Origin: Drosophila miranda | Lineage: Eukaryota > Arthropoda > Insecta > Diptera > Drosophilidae | DNA length: 64,000 nucleotides | Direction: 5' to 3' | Assembly (NCBI RefSeq): GCF_003369915.1 | Contig: NW_022881614.1 | Coordinates: forward strand, 29,271,326 to 29,335,325 | Part shown: positions 23,574 through 35,580 of the stretch, piece by piece | Layout: every line of letters begins with the position of its first letter | How positions within the stretch are numbered: the stretch's first letter is position 1 | Translations under genes and position numbers: made by a program | The notes under the pieces: model-generated | Told to the model about the DNA's origin: nothing | Databases searched by the model: none | What the model saw: only the letters and a program-made list of their open reading frames with translations

Positions 23574-24627
23574 TATACCCGATACTCAAAATGAGTATTG
23601 GGGTATATTAGATTTGTGGTAAAAGTGGATGTGTGTAACGTCCAGAAGGAATCGTTTCCGACCCCATAAAGTATATATATTCTTGATCAGCATCAATAGC
23701 CGAGTCGATTGAGCCATGTCTGTCTGTCCGTCTGTCCGTCCCTATTAGCGCCTAGTGCTCAAAGACTATAAAATCTAGAGCAACGATGTTTTGGATCTAG
23801 ACTTCTGTGATATGTCACTGCTACAAAAATATTTCAAAACTTTGCCCCGCCCACTTCCGCCCCCACAAAAGACGAAAATCTGTGGCATCCACAATTTTAA
23901 AGATACGAGAAAACCAAAAACGCAGAATCGTAGAGAATGACCATATCTTTTAGACTGCAGAATCTGAATTGGATCGTATTATTATTATAGCCAGCATCAA
24001 GAAAATAATTTAATTTTTTCTCTCTCTGACACACACGTAGCATAGCCGGCTTTGCTTAGAGTAAAACATTAGCGCCTAGATCTCAGAGACTATAAAAGCT
24101 AGAGCAACCAAATTTGGTATCCACACTCCTTATATATCGGACCGAGACGAGTTTGTTTCAAAATTTCGCCACACCCCCTTCCGCCCCCGCAAAGGATGAA
24201 AACCTGGGGATATTCACAAATCTCAGAGACTATTAAGGCTAGAGTAACCAAATCTGGTATCCGCACTCCTGTTAGATCTCACTTTAAAACGTATATCTCA
24301 GAATTTCGCCCCACCCCCTTCCGCCCCTACAAAGGACGAAAATCTGTTGCACCCACAATATTGAGGATACGAGAAAACTAAAAACGCAGAATCATAGATA
24401 ATGATCATATCTATCAGAGTGCTGAATCTGGATCAGATCAGATCATTTTTATAGCCAAAAGGAACAAATCAACACGCTCAGACTAATTTTCTGTCTCTCT
24501 CGCACGCACTCTTTGTCGTGTCGTTCAATATTAGCGGCGTCTGCCGGAGGAGAGCCATACTGACTTAGTATCGGGTATAACTGTAGAGTTGCGGTGTCCG
24601 CTGAAACTCACAACGTTCCCCCTCGTT
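23574..24627 (+). mobile_element. HINE copy, full length
   Basis: 1054 bp from TATACCCGATACTC to CCCTCGTT, with a short GTCTGTCCGTCC microsatellite, the CTCTCTCTGACACACACG segment and the terminal hairpin. It is the complete counterpart of the truncated copy at 8441-8983. The recurring conceptual peptide with KTWGYSQISETIKARVTK arises from this repeat and is not a protein. Confidence 0.92.
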
Positions 24628-25191
24628 ATATATATAATTAATCTTAATTGCAGCTTATTTGAACATATTATCCTTATTACTTTAGTAGCCTTTATACATA
24701 TATATCTAGAGAGCTTGTAGGAAAGTTTAATGAATAAACTGTTTGTAATGAATTCCCGTTAATTGTTGCCGTTATTAAGGATCATGTGGCGCCGAGATGA
24801 CGTAACCTAGCAGAAGTAGAGCGTTTATTTTAGGGATCGTTACCCATTACTCAGCCTATTTGGACCGGTGCGATCAAGGAAGGGTGGGAATACCGAGTTG
24901 CAATGACACCGCAAGCAATTCCCGCCCGAATTAGTTCCGCTGACTCATCTCCCTACTCTGTCATTTCTCTGTAAATTTCTTCCGTCTGAACCTTGAACCG
25001 CACGCGAAACTTATTTTTATTGTCTTTGCTCCTAATGCTCGAGCTCGTGACGCGATCTCTCCCTACCCCACCCCCACTCTACCCGACTAACCATGAGACC
25101 GGCAGCAACGCGTGCATGGATCTCGATCATACCCTCCATCTGCTCGTCTACCGTTTCAGATCCTAGCCTCCTGCTTCGTTATCTGTTACAG
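24628..25191 (+). other. Host-like sequence upstream of the broken gene
   Basis: No coding signal. The last 36 bases (25156-25191) form a polypyrimidine tract and AG acceptor, so at least the end is intron. The sequence is absent from long repeat copy 1 apart from those 36 bases. Confidence 0.45.
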
Positions 25192-26426
25192 ACTTAATGG
25201 GCGTCACAACATGATTCCCTGGATGCGCGAAAAATTCAACGAAAAGCGCGCGAAGTGGCTCTCGCGGAGTAATCGGTCAGCCACTCCACCCAGTCCCGGG
25301 AGCAGTCGCCTTCACACCGCCAGCAGTGCCAGCGATGCCGAGAGTCTCAGCTCCGCCTCGCTAAATGTGCCCACCACGGAGACAGAGACCCAGACAGACG
25401 TTGTCGTGGGCGGCAGACCCGTTGTGGGTGGCGGCAGCTGTGTCATGCGCACGCCCTCGCCAGCCTTGCACCTGAAGCTGCATCTGCATATGCAAGCCAC
25501 CCACAATGGCCCTGGAATGTCCAGTGCTGGTGGAGGAGACCCACTAGACACACCCACTCCATACCAGCAGCATGAAAATGCGTAAGTTGGCAGGCGATTA
25601 AATGTCTAACGAGTAGCTTCCAATACTGTTTAATCTTTTATATATTTTCGAAATTCTCCGTTGGATTTCCACTCATCGTTCTAAAAACAAACTATGCAAA
25701 AACTGCGCAGTTTGTTCCTCAGGTGGGCCGCTCATATCTTTCGATCGTCTCCAGCCACTAATCGTTACGTCTCTTGCAGAAAGACATGCCAGTCCGGCCG
25801 CGTCGACCCGGAGGGCTCGACGGGAGTAGAGGGGGAGGACTCTCTTAAGGCGGCCGATTCCATCACGGTGCGCGTCATACATATGTCCCAGTTCGCGGAT
25901 CCTCGTCTTCAAGACGAACGTAAACAAGCGCCTTAACGATCTGAAGAGCGAGGTCATCCTGGAGCTGAGCGACGATCCCGAGTCCATCCAGCTGTTTGCC
26001 CCCGATGTGCGCCACCTGAATCCGCGCTACCGCGCTAAAGAGAACCGGCAACAACAAGGCCTCCGCCTGCGAGTGGCTCTGCGACAATCGTACCGGCAGT
26101 GTGATTGAGCTGCGCGAGGGTCTGGCCCCCGATTCTCCCATCCTAAAAGTTATTCTCGAAATGCCGCAGGTCCAAATGACGCTCAGCAACCCCAAGACAT
26201 TTTTAGGTTGAGTAGATACAATTATTCCTATTGCTCCCAGGAGAGCTAACTAATCCTTATGTTGTGCAATGTTGACAGCATTTCTGGCCATTCTGGAGAA
26301 CGAGCATGCAATACGCGTGTGGCGTGGCGATAACGACACCACCTCGATCATCACACATATCCTGCAAAAGTACCATGCGGAGAAGCATGTGCTGGGCATC
26401 AATCAGTTCTATACGAACCGATGGTG
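25192..26426 (+). pseudogene. Multi-exon gene copy with two frameshifts, function unrecognised
   Basis: Three exons can be read. Exon A (25192-25581) gives RLNGRHNMIPWMREKF and a Ser/Thr/Pro-rich tract and ends at a strong GTAAGT donor. Exon B (25780-26206) follows a TTGCAG acceptor. Exon C (26279-26426) follows TTGACAG and ends in a stop after FYTNRW. Splice phases fit. Exon B is read in three successive frames: one shift lies near 25880-25920, the next near 26035, each equivalent to +1. The last part (VIELREGLAPDSPILKV, AIRVWRGDNDTTSIITHILQ) resembles a Ras-association or ubiquitin-like fold, which is only a guess. I do not recognise the family. The frameshifts suggest a dead copy; upstream exons are not seen. 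Confidence 0.65.
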
Positions 26427-28113
26427 AACTCGACCCGGCTAGATGCTGCATCTGCTGCAACTGCGCCCCAAAGTGGCTTTATAATGAGATTAACCAAATT
26501 ATATTTATACATACACATACTATAAACATACATACATACATAAATATATGTGCACTCGTACCCAGGCGCAGACCAGAAGCGAATGCCTAGAGCCGGTCCC
26601 ATTTTTGGGTCCTTCAGCACGTATGTTTGTGTATGTGTGTGTCTGATGAGTATGTGAAGAGTATTTTTGTAGCCAAAACTATGGATGTAAACCGCACAAA
26701 GCCAAAGACGCAATCGCTTTGCCAAGAGCACGCGGCTGCACTTTCGAAACGGTTACCGATCAGTACGAATAACGCATTATACTATTATATACATAGCCGT
26801 ATAGGAACTAGTTCTAGTCAGCCGCAGTAAGAAGGCCAGGCCCCGGCTTTCACTTAGTCTATCAACTATCTATCTACTATATCATCTTCACTCAATCTCG
26901 GATCTCGCACTCATGGGCCACTCTTCGACCCTACACTTAGTACACATATATCTCCGGATAGTTGTAAGCGAGCGATCTCTTGTTGATTTCTGTGCGCTGT
27001 ATTGGAAATCTGTTGTACATGCGGGGGCTAACAAAACCGACAACCGACAGCCGACTTTGAACATATAGTATTATTTTGTAAACCAAATATTCTATTAGCA
27101 TTGTTTTAACAATAAGCAAATAAATCAATTAGTTTTTGATAAAAAAAACGCTGAAGCTATGAGAACTATTATGTTTTTTTGTGCTACGTGGATTGGGTCG
27201 ACTTATGGACCATAAGTCTATATATGTATATAGTTGGCTATAAAATATCTTTCTAAAGGGTTTTAAGATGGTAAGGCGTAAAGGCAAGGTCACATCTCAT
27301 AGGGAAGAGAATTTTATTGGATCGCGTTATTAATAGCATATGTGTAAGACCCTAAGTTTTACCCCGTGAAAAATCGTTGATCGAGCGAAAGTAAAAGTGA
27401 AAATTCCCCGAAAATTCGATAGTGAGTCCCCCAAAATGTTCTAGGTAATCTTAGCAACAACAGGCTAAAGCTATCTGAATCATACCACGTTTCTAAAGGT
27501 GCAATTAGGGCAAGGAAGCACTCAATCCAGCATTGGTGGCCACTCGGCGTATGAGTAATATTTAACCAGAATGATTCACACATGCAGATAAGTGGGTGGC
27601 CGGGGTCTTTAACCCCCTGCGTAATACCAGAACATATGTTAAGCGGAAAAGTTGTTTTCATTACTCCTCACTGCAATTTGTATAAATTGTATTGCTTTGT
27701 TGTTCAGCATCGGAATTATTCTGCAATTGCACTTTTAATGTATCACAATTAATTTTCCATGTGGCCGCACATTTCTCATTGCATTGTTCTATTTGGAGCG
27801 CAACATCAGCCACCACCACAAGCAAAGCAAAGAGAGCAACAGAACTATTCTATTCAATTGTTTCATTTCCGTTTTTTTTACCATACGAGTATGTACGCTG
27901 AGTGCGGTGCCCTTGATGGGGTCGGGAAAGATGGGGGCGATGCATTTTAATTTATGTTAAGCGCGTTCATGTACTCGTAGTGGTTGTATCCATGAGATAC
28001 ACTCACTGGCGAGTGGCTTTTAATTAATATTTTGCGCACAATTGTTGAATTGTTTAGGAAATACATAGAAACGGGCATAGAGAAAATTACTTAAATCTAT
28101 GGTCAGATGTAAT
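26427..28113 (+). other. 3' flank of the broken gene, no further gene
   Basis: AT-rich, with TACATA microsatellites near 26510-26550 and an AATAAA about 27118 that could end the transcript. I see no coding frame with structure. The stretch is absent from long repeat copy 1. Confidence 0.4.
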
Positions 28114-29725
28114 TATACCCGATACTCAAAATGAGTATTGGGGTATATTAGATTTGTAGATGCAACAGATTTTCGTCCTTTGTGTGGGCGGAAGGGGGTG
28201 GGGCGAAATTTTGAGATACACGTTTTATAGTAAGATCTAACAGAAGTGCGGATACCAAATTTGGTTACTCTAGCCTTAATAGTCTCTGAGATTTTTGGAT
28301 GCCCCAGATTTTCGTCCTTTGCGGGGGCGGAAGGGGGTGTGGCGAAATTTGGACACGAAACGGTCAAGGTCCGATAGCACAGGAGTGTGGATACCAAATT
28401 TGGTTGCTCTGGCTCTTATAGGTTCTGAGATCCTTGAACTCATATTTTGCAATTGGCAAAACCGACCATGAAACCTGTGTGTTAGAGAGAGACAGAGCGA
28501 GAAAGAATGAAATTGTTTTCTTGATTCTGGCTATAATAATTATACGATCTGGTTGAGATTTTACACTCTAGAACATATAGTCATCGTCTACGATTCTGCG
28601 TTTTTGGTTTTCTCATATCTTTAAAATTGTGAATGCCACAGATTTTCGTCCTTTGTGGGGGCGGAAGTGGGCGGGGCGAAGTTTTGAAATATTTTTGTAG
28701 CAGTGACATATCACAGAAGTCTGGATCCAAAACATCGTTGCTCTAGCTCTTATAGTCTTTGAGCACTAGGCGCTGAAGGGGACGGTCAGACGGACGGACG
28801 GACAGACGGACAGACGGACAGACAGACAGACAGACAGGGCCCAATCGACTCGGCTATTGATGCTGATCAAGAATATATATACTTTATGGGGTCGGAAACG
28901 ATTCCTTCTGGACGTTACACACATCCACTTTTACCACAAATCTAGTATACCCCAATACTCATTTTGAGTATCGGGTATAAAAACGCAGAATCGTAGAGGA
29001 TGACTATATGTTTTAGAATGTAAGATCTCAACCAGATCGTATAATTATTATAGCCAGAATCAAGAAAACAATTTCATTCTTTCTCGCTCTGTCTCTCTCT
29101 AACACACAGGTTTCATGGTCGGTTTTGCCAATTGCAAAATATGAGTTCAAGGATCTCAGAACCTATAAGAGCCAGAGCAACCAAATTTGGTATCCACACT
29201 CCTGTGATATCGGACCTTGACCGTTTCGTGTCCAAATTTCGCCACACCCCTTCCGCCCACGCAAAGGACGAAAATCTGGGGCATCCACAAATCTCAGAGA
29301 CTATTAAGGCTAGAGTAACCAAATTTGGTATCCGCACTTCTGTTAGATCTCACTATAAAACGTATATCTCAGAATTTCGCCCCACCCCCTTCCGCCCCCA
29401 CAAAAGACGAAAATCTGTTGCATCCACAATATTGCACATTCAAGAAAACTAGAAACGCAGAATCATAGATAATGACCATATCTATCAGATTGCTGAATCT
29501 GGATTAGATCGGATCATTTTTATAGCTAAAAGGAACAAATCAATTTGCAGTGGCTACGCAGCGACCGACGTCACGCTCAGACTGATTTTCTGTCTCTCTC
29601 GCACGCACTCTTTGTCGTGTCGTTTAATATTAGCGGCGTCTGCCGGAGAGAGCCATACTGACTTAGTATCAGGTATAACTGTAGAGTTGCGGTGTCCGCA
29701 GGAACTCACAACGTTCCCCCTCGTT
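28114..29725. mobile_element. Composite inverted HINE cluster
   Basis: A forward 5' end of 44 bp (28114-28157) is followed by a reverse HINE (28158-28979, ending GAGTATCGGGTATA) and then a forward HINE part (28980-29725, from ACGCAGAATCGTAGAGG to CCCTCGTT). The reverse and forward parts are mutual inverse complements over roughly 450 bp, so the cluster is a long palindrome. It includes GTGTGTTAGAGAGAGACAG and AGCGAGAAAGAATG in both orientations. Confidence 0.85.
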
Positions 29726-29773
29726 AGAGATAGATTTGCATGGCCATCGTCAGCGACAATGGCCATTAGGCGT

Positions 29774-29953
29774 GGACAGACGGACAGACGGACGGACGGA
29801 CAGATAGACAGGGCTCAATCGACTCGGCTATTGATGCTGATCAAGAATATATATACTTTATGGGGTCGGAAACGATTCCTTCTGGACGTTACACACATCC
29901 ACTTTTACCACAAATCTAATATACCCCAATACTCATTTTGAGTATCGGGTATA
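29774..29953 (-). mobile_element. HINE fragment
   Basis: GACAGACGG microsatellite through to GAGTATCGGGTATA. It joins directly to the shared repeat sequence TAAGAGCACC, as the full copy 9061-10147 does in long repeat copy 1, so it is the remainder of the same insertion. Confidence 0.88.
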
Positions 29954-30190
29954 ATAAGAGCACCAAACTTTCAAGCTACTCTTCGTTTTGGCTGCCGGTC
30001 TCGTCTCTTTCCGCTCCCCGCTCTCCTTAGCTGCTGCGCCATGCTCACATTCTGGTTTTTTGTCAACGGCTTCTTCGCCTCCGCACCCCGCCCTCGTCAG
30101 GGAGCGAGCAACATACTTGCGAACGAAAGTGAAAAAGGCAAAAGCAATAAAGTTTTCAATTGTTTCTTTCGCACTCTATGCAAGAGTATA

Positions 30191-30484
30191 GTTCTTTCTC
30201 TTCTTCTTCTACATCATCTTCTTCATCATCTTATTTGACTATTTTTAGTTTTTACAGTTTTTGTGTATAGACGTCGGCAGTTGTTTTATTACAGTTCTTT
30301 CTCTTCTTCTTCTACATCATCTTCTTCATCATCTTATTTGACTATTTTTAGTTTTTACAGTTTTTGTGTATAGTCGTCGGCAGTTTTTTTATTACAGTTC
30401 TTTCTCTTCTTCTTCTACATCATCTTCTTCATCCTCTTATTTGACTATTTTTAGTTTTTACAGTTTTTGTGTATAGTCGTCGGC
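30191..30484 (+). repeat. Three tandem 103-bp units (copy 2)
   Basis: The same array as 10386-10680, with the same number of units and the same small differences between units. The array therefore formed before the long repeats were duplicated. Confidence 0.88.
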
Positions 30485-32768
30485 GGAGGGTGTAGGGGCC
30501 GAATTTAGGGAAAGAGTATGGAACATCACGGATAAGCACAGTAACATAGTAACTCCGAAAGTGGATCGTAAGCTGCAAGCTTTCCGAAAAGCTTTCTAAA
30601 GAGTGTCGGCGCGCAGCGCACGCATTTAAGCGAAAGACGTCACGTTTACCTTGACCCAAGAGAGTAGCGTAGCGTAGGGAGAGCATAGATTAAAAGCTTG
30701 ACCAAAATTTCGCTCAATTGGGCGAAAGATCATCCGATTATGCAGTTAAAGTTCCTAAGATTATCCGATTATGCAGTTAAAGTTTCCAAATATCATCCGA
30801 TCTTCGAGCTTTTGGTTCGTTACCGCTTAGCTGAACTTGCAGAAGTTGGGCTGGAGTTATTGACTGAGAATCGATTGATTAAAGCGGACGTGTTTACTCG
30901 GGAATAGCCAACGAACAGTTCTGGCATCTACGCCATACCTCTTGAGTTGAGTTTCAATTAAGACCGAGAATCAGGAGATTTACCCAGGAAAGAAGTGTAA
31001 AGAAAAACCTAGCTGGTATGTCCGTGATTAGTTTGGAAAGTGTTCGTGGTAATATATATATAAGAATTTGTGTTATAGGACGGCGGCCCGTAGCCACGGT
31101 ACTGCTTTATTTTTGGCGTCATTGATGCCACCTGTTATCGAGCCTCCAATGAAAGTGTAGTCCGCAGACCGACGTCGAATCGGATCGGCAACCTGAAGTC
31201 AAGCTTAGGAGCTAATGTACCCCATCGTCAACTGATTAAGCTGCGCCAGCGACACCCAATAATGAACTCGAATTGATTGCATTATTGTTGGATACTTCCG
31301 GCGGCGCAGTCCTACTCAGCCTGGCTGACATGTCTCTCGACCACGTCAATAGAGGATCGTAGTTACTCGTTGATGTAACACACTCCCCCTTTTTCCTCTA
31401 GATTTCATGTGCCAGGCTAAGACCATTCTCTTTCGTCACACGATGTATAAAGTTTTATAGTTAGTTATGTAACCCAGCCAACATAATGGTTTTTGGAAAC
31501 TAATGGGTATGAGAGCAACATTCATTTTTCTTGAGATTACAAAGCAGTACACTCTAGTACGCTCACGTGCATATCTACTCGTATTAAATATCTTTTCTTT
31601 TCCTTAGAAGTATACACCAACGTCATCATTGAGCTCAACGATCACGGATGGAGTAAACGGAACTAGCCTACCAAAAGCGCTGTGAGATTGTAAATAAGAA
31701 CAAGTACATATATGCACTGAGCTGGGAAGTAACCTGCGTGTTACATATATTTTTCTATTGATATCACCTTTATATATCCGTAACCATAATGTATTGGTAC
31801 CTCTCACCCCTTTAGAATCTGTTACCCATATATGATGGTCATTTTTAAATCTTTATTTTTCCTAATATTTATTCTCAATTCTTTACTAATATATTAAACT
31901 ATCGAGACACAGAAAAAAAATGAATTTAATTATAAGTTAAGAAAACCCCCCTTCAAGAATTTTATTATATGGATAGAAGAGATCGCTGCCATTGGAACTA
32001 TGAATCTGCAAGGGTATCAAACGTCCGACCTTTCCTCTTATTTGGTTTTTCGCTTTCTGTTCCCTCTCCCTCTCTCGCTCTAGCCTAGCACAATGCAAGC
32101 TTGCTCTACCGTTATATGGCAGGAGAGTGATAGAGCGACTGCGGTATGCGGTCGATTTGTCTCATGCATTGCACATTTTGCACTTGACACAATGAGAAAC
32201 GCAAAAGCATACTTTGCGCGAGCGGGAGAGCCATGAGTCGAACGGCACTTAGCGGGTCAGTGCTCACGTTTTATTCTCAACCCCTTGTTGCCCAGGTGAT
32301 GTTGCCACAAAGGACCCCGCTACCAAAACAATCTGAGCTTATGTACATATCTAGGTTGAGTGTCTTAATTCGTGGCTAAATGCTGACATTCATATTTTTT
32401 CGGTTTTAAAATGTATTCATTTTCGCTACAATTCCAGGTCGTTCAGTCTTAACAGCGCTATGACCTTCTTTCCTGTTTACTCATCAGCTAATGGATAACG
32501 GGTGGATTGTTGGCCAATGTGTACAATTGCGACTATTTTTACCTTTTTTTTTTCCATATTTCCATAATTATACCTCCAACAAGTTTTTAATTAATTACTC
32601 GGATTGCAACGACTAAGTACAGGGACAGTTTGAGAGAGGAATGGAATCAGCTTCCCATACGAATTATGAAGCCGTCCATCAATGGAAACAATAGAAAACA
32701 AAATGAATTCCTTGAATGGTTTTCCATAAACACTCTCCAATTTGGCCATTTCTTTTCTATCCGATTGA

Positions 32769-33016
32769 TTTCGCAAGTCAAGCGGCTTTTAAGCCGATCT
32801 GACGCTAACAAGCTGCGTCAGGCAGACAGCGATGTGGACTCCCAAGACGGATTAGATTTTAATGAGTCCGTTAGGCAGAAATTAATGAGGCAGATCGCAA
32901 CAGACCGCCCACTACAGACCCCCACTGCCCGCTGGTCTGGGAGCATTCTCACGTGCGCGGCAAATAAATCATCATTGCCAAAAGCCGAAGGAAAAGCAAT
33001 AAATACTAAGGAATAA
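32769..33016 (+). other. Unknown open frame in long repeat copy 2
   Basis: About 80 residues, nearly identical to 12988-13234, ending NTKE then stop. In this copy the frame extends upstream to about 32630 because the 27-bp deletion of copy 1 is absent. No recognised domain. Confidence 0.3.
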
Positions 33017-33243
33017 AATTGCAATTTCCTGTGTCCTGTATCCTGTCTTGCTCAAAGAATATTTACGTGTATTAGCAGGAAAGACCCCGAGAGAGAGAGA
33101 GGGATGTAAAGGACAGGCACTGGACGAGCGAATGCATTAAGTCAACTTACTGTGGTAAATAGGGGAGAATTAACAAGAATGACGCCCATCCAGGGAGGAA
33201 AGCACGTTGCTTGCAGCATCAAATTTGCTGCTTCATGTGCTAC

Positions 33244-33526
33244 ATATTTTTGTAGCAGTGACATATCACAGAAGTCTGGATCCAAAACATCGTTGCTCTA
33301 GATCTTATAGTCTTTGAGCACTAGGCGCTGAAGGGGACGGACAGACGGACGGACGGACGGACGGACAGACGGACAGACAGACAGGGCTCAATCGACTCGG
33401 CTATTGATGCTGATCCAGAATATATATACTTTATGGGGTCGGAAACGATTCCTTCTGGACGTTACACACATCCACTTTTACCACAAATCTAATATACCCC
33501 AATACTCATTTTGAGTATCGGGTATA
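33244..33526 (-). mobile_element. HINE fragment at the end of long repeat copy 2
   Basis: Same fragment as 13459-13742, ending GAGTATCGGGTATA. Immediately after it the two long repeats diverge: copy 1 runs into the primer site, copy 2 into unique flank (TACTTGCAAG). Confidence 0.88.
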
Positions 33527-33528
33527 AT

Positions 33529-34651
33529 TACTTGCAAGAAATGAAACAAGCATAGATGTACGAAAAGGTCTGTGTATGTAGACCCTCTCGCTGCCCAACC
33601 CCTATACGCGCTCAGACGGTGGAAATCTTGTCCATTGGGTGGGTGGGTGATTCGCTAAGTGCGTGGGTGCGTTGTCCGCGTTGGGCAAACACGGATTATG
33701 CATTAGTTTGCAGTTGTATTCCAAGATTTGAGGTTGATTTCGTTATGGCAAATCAACCAAGTTCTTTAGCAATTTATTATTAATTTTTTTCAAAACTTGA
33801 AGTCCAGCTTTGAATAGATTTTTATAGAAACACACCGATAGAATGATTTAGCTAATATATACGGAAACGGCAACGGCAACGGCAGCGGCAACAGACGGAA
33901 GCAAGAACAACACCCCATGCCTGCTACGGCTATATGCCTTTTTAACTTGATTTAATGAGTGCAGGGAAAGACATCAACAAGAAAAATGAAATAACTGTCA
34001 TTGAAGACATGGAAAAGGGAGTGCAAATGGTGGATAGACAACGCTTCGCCCCCCTTCTTGGGGTTGGATACAGTCGGGTTGAGCCGCCGCCTGATGGAGG
34101 ACGAGGCTGCGCCACTTAACTGGGACACGACACCACGGTGTCCGCCTGCTGCTGGCATGGCACTCTACTGGGTGTGGCAGGGCGCAATATGCAGCAAATT
34201 AACGCTTTATATTTATTATAAGGAAAACCCAAGGAAATGAGTATAGGCGGGGGGATGAATGTTTTGCAGGAAAAATGTTGCACAGCACACAGTCAATTTT
34301 CTTTGACAGTTGCCCCAAAATATGGACTCGGTAGTCCGGAGATGGAGTTCCGTTGTTGAAAGCCTATCTATCAGAGTGCTCGTTGACGTTGGGCAGAGCT
34401 ACAATTTATTGTCATTGAAATTTATGTGGAGCCGGCGACCATTCAGAGGTGGAGTCTCAGGTATTACATGCATTAACACAAGCTTTAATCAGATTACAGT
34501 TTATTCCGAGAATTTCATAATTACAAATTCCCTTATAGAAATGTCTCCTTTGACACTGTTTATCTGTGGCTTGCTCGTAGTGGGAGTCTCATTTGATTGT
34601 CAGCACCTTTGAGTCACCACAACGCTGAGACATAATCGGTTTCAGTCTAGA
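33529..34651. other. Host intergenic DNA, no gene seen
   Basis: Contains a CGGCAACGGCAACGG repeat near 33865 and several short open frames without structure. Its end holds the AATAAA (minus strand, 34652-34657) of the next gene. Confidence 0.5.
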
Positions 34652-34694
34652 TTTATTATTTAGTTTACAGGGTCATTAATCCATATTTTCGGGT

Positions 34695-34925
34695 CTACGA
34701 GATGACGCACATGCCGCACTCCTCCATGACGCAGCAGGCGCCCAACATCAGGCAGCATTCCATTTCCCCCTGCGTGGGTCCAGTGGCGGTCGGGCCGTAG
34801 GTGGGCTGCTCCACCACGGCCTGTGTGTACATGGGCGAGGGCATAATCACCTCCACTGGCGGCGGGGGCTGCATCACTTCGATGACCTCCACTGGCGGTG
34901 GGTTGTACGGATCGATCACGTCCAT
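34695..34925 (-). CDS. Small proline-rich protein with cysteine tail (CYSTM-like)
   Basis: 76 residues starting MDVIDPYNPPPVEVIEV. The first two thirds are Pro, Val, Glu and Tyr rich with repeated PPVEVI; the last 23 residues hold ECC, ACC, EEC and MC, a compact cysteine-rich hydrophobic tail. This layout is that of small CYSTM-type proteins (polar Pro-rich head, Cys-rich tail thought to associate with membranes); membership is inference from layout only. An AATAAA lies 38 bp after the stop. Upstream on the minus strand are a TATA-like stretch (about 35066-35080) and an AGATAA GATA site (35089-35094). The frame is intact. A frameshifted relative lies 1.4 kb to the right and a histidine-rich one at 60407. 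Confidence 0.7.
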   Translation of the reverse strand: MDVIDPYNPPPVEVIEVMQPPPPVEVIMPSPMYTQAVVEQPTYGPTATGPTQGEMECCLMLGACCVMEECGMCVIS

Positions 34926-35389
34926 TTGGTAGCCTTGATTGTATTACATTTTCTTTGATTCCTTGGTCGCGTTGGAGTAAGTAAATTTGACTAAACGGTT
35001 CGACTAAGTGGTGGCTGCCCGGGAACGCGCCTATAACTGAAGCAACGAAGGAAAGTTGGCTCGGCATATACATATATTTTACCCAGTTTTATCTAAAGCC
35101 CGGGGAATTTGATCAATGAGCTGCCCTGATTACGAATATGAGCAAGTACACGAAACATTGAAAAAAGACAACAGAACAGTAGGGCAATGGCAACATATAA
35201 AAATAAATAAATATATGTACATATGTTTACATTTTGGATTGTTCCACTTGCAACGCATTCCTTGGCATTTTTTCGTGGTGTCGGTTCAGACTGTCAAACG
35301 GAACTCTAACAAGCATCGGGAAGCCATATATTTTTAGACCATTATTATATACAACTAAATGTCTTAAGTACACGTGTAACAGTGTGTTA

Positions 35390-35580
35390 CCACAGAATTC
35401 TCGACACAAAATTTGGCTGCGCTGGGTCGTATATTCTCTGAGATCTAGGCGCTCTTTAGGATGGACAGACAAACATCGCTATATCGACACGACTATTGAT
35501 GTTTTATGGTATTGGAAACGCTTCCTTCGGGCTGTTACATACATCGGCAAAATTCGTATGCACTTGGAGTATAAAAGGGT
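35390..35580 (-). mobile_element. Old degenerate HINE remnant
   Basis: Short matches to the reverse HINE consensus (CTCTGAGATCTAGGCGCT, GGATGGACAGACA, GACTATTGATG, TATTGGAAACGCTTCCTTC) occur in the right order with many substitutions. It is much older than the other copies. Confidence 0.65.

Larger units (their letters stand above)
21309..33528 (+). repeat. Long direct repeat, copy 2 (LTR-like, 12.2 kb, carries a gene copy)
   Basis: Starts TGTAGTGGCGCC right after the polypurine tract and ends at GGGTATAAT. Compared with copy 1 it has the same MITE insertion, the same 103-bp array and the same terminal HINE fragment. In addition it has a complete HINE (23574-24627), about 3.5 kb of host-like DNA with a broken gene, and a HINE cluster (28114-29953). 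If this is a 3' LTR, host DNA has been captured in it or it was rebuilt by recombination. If it is a segmental duplication, the retroelement lies at the junction. Confidence 0.75.

Noticed and set aside
24196..24381. Open frame with KTWGYSQISETIKARVTK, recurring at 9307, 28113, 29132 and 58475
   Set aside because: It is a by-product of the HINE repeat, changes length and frame between copies, and has no protein motif.
28785..28838. Regularly spaced GACGGACAGACGG units as a possible CRISPR-like array
   Set aside because: They are a simple tetranucleotide microsatellite inside HINEs in a eukaryotic sequence, with no spacers.
6165..33532. A target duplication for the whole long-repeat element
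   Set aside because: GACT on the left and TACT on the right share only three bases, and the right border is a HINE end, so I do not claim it.
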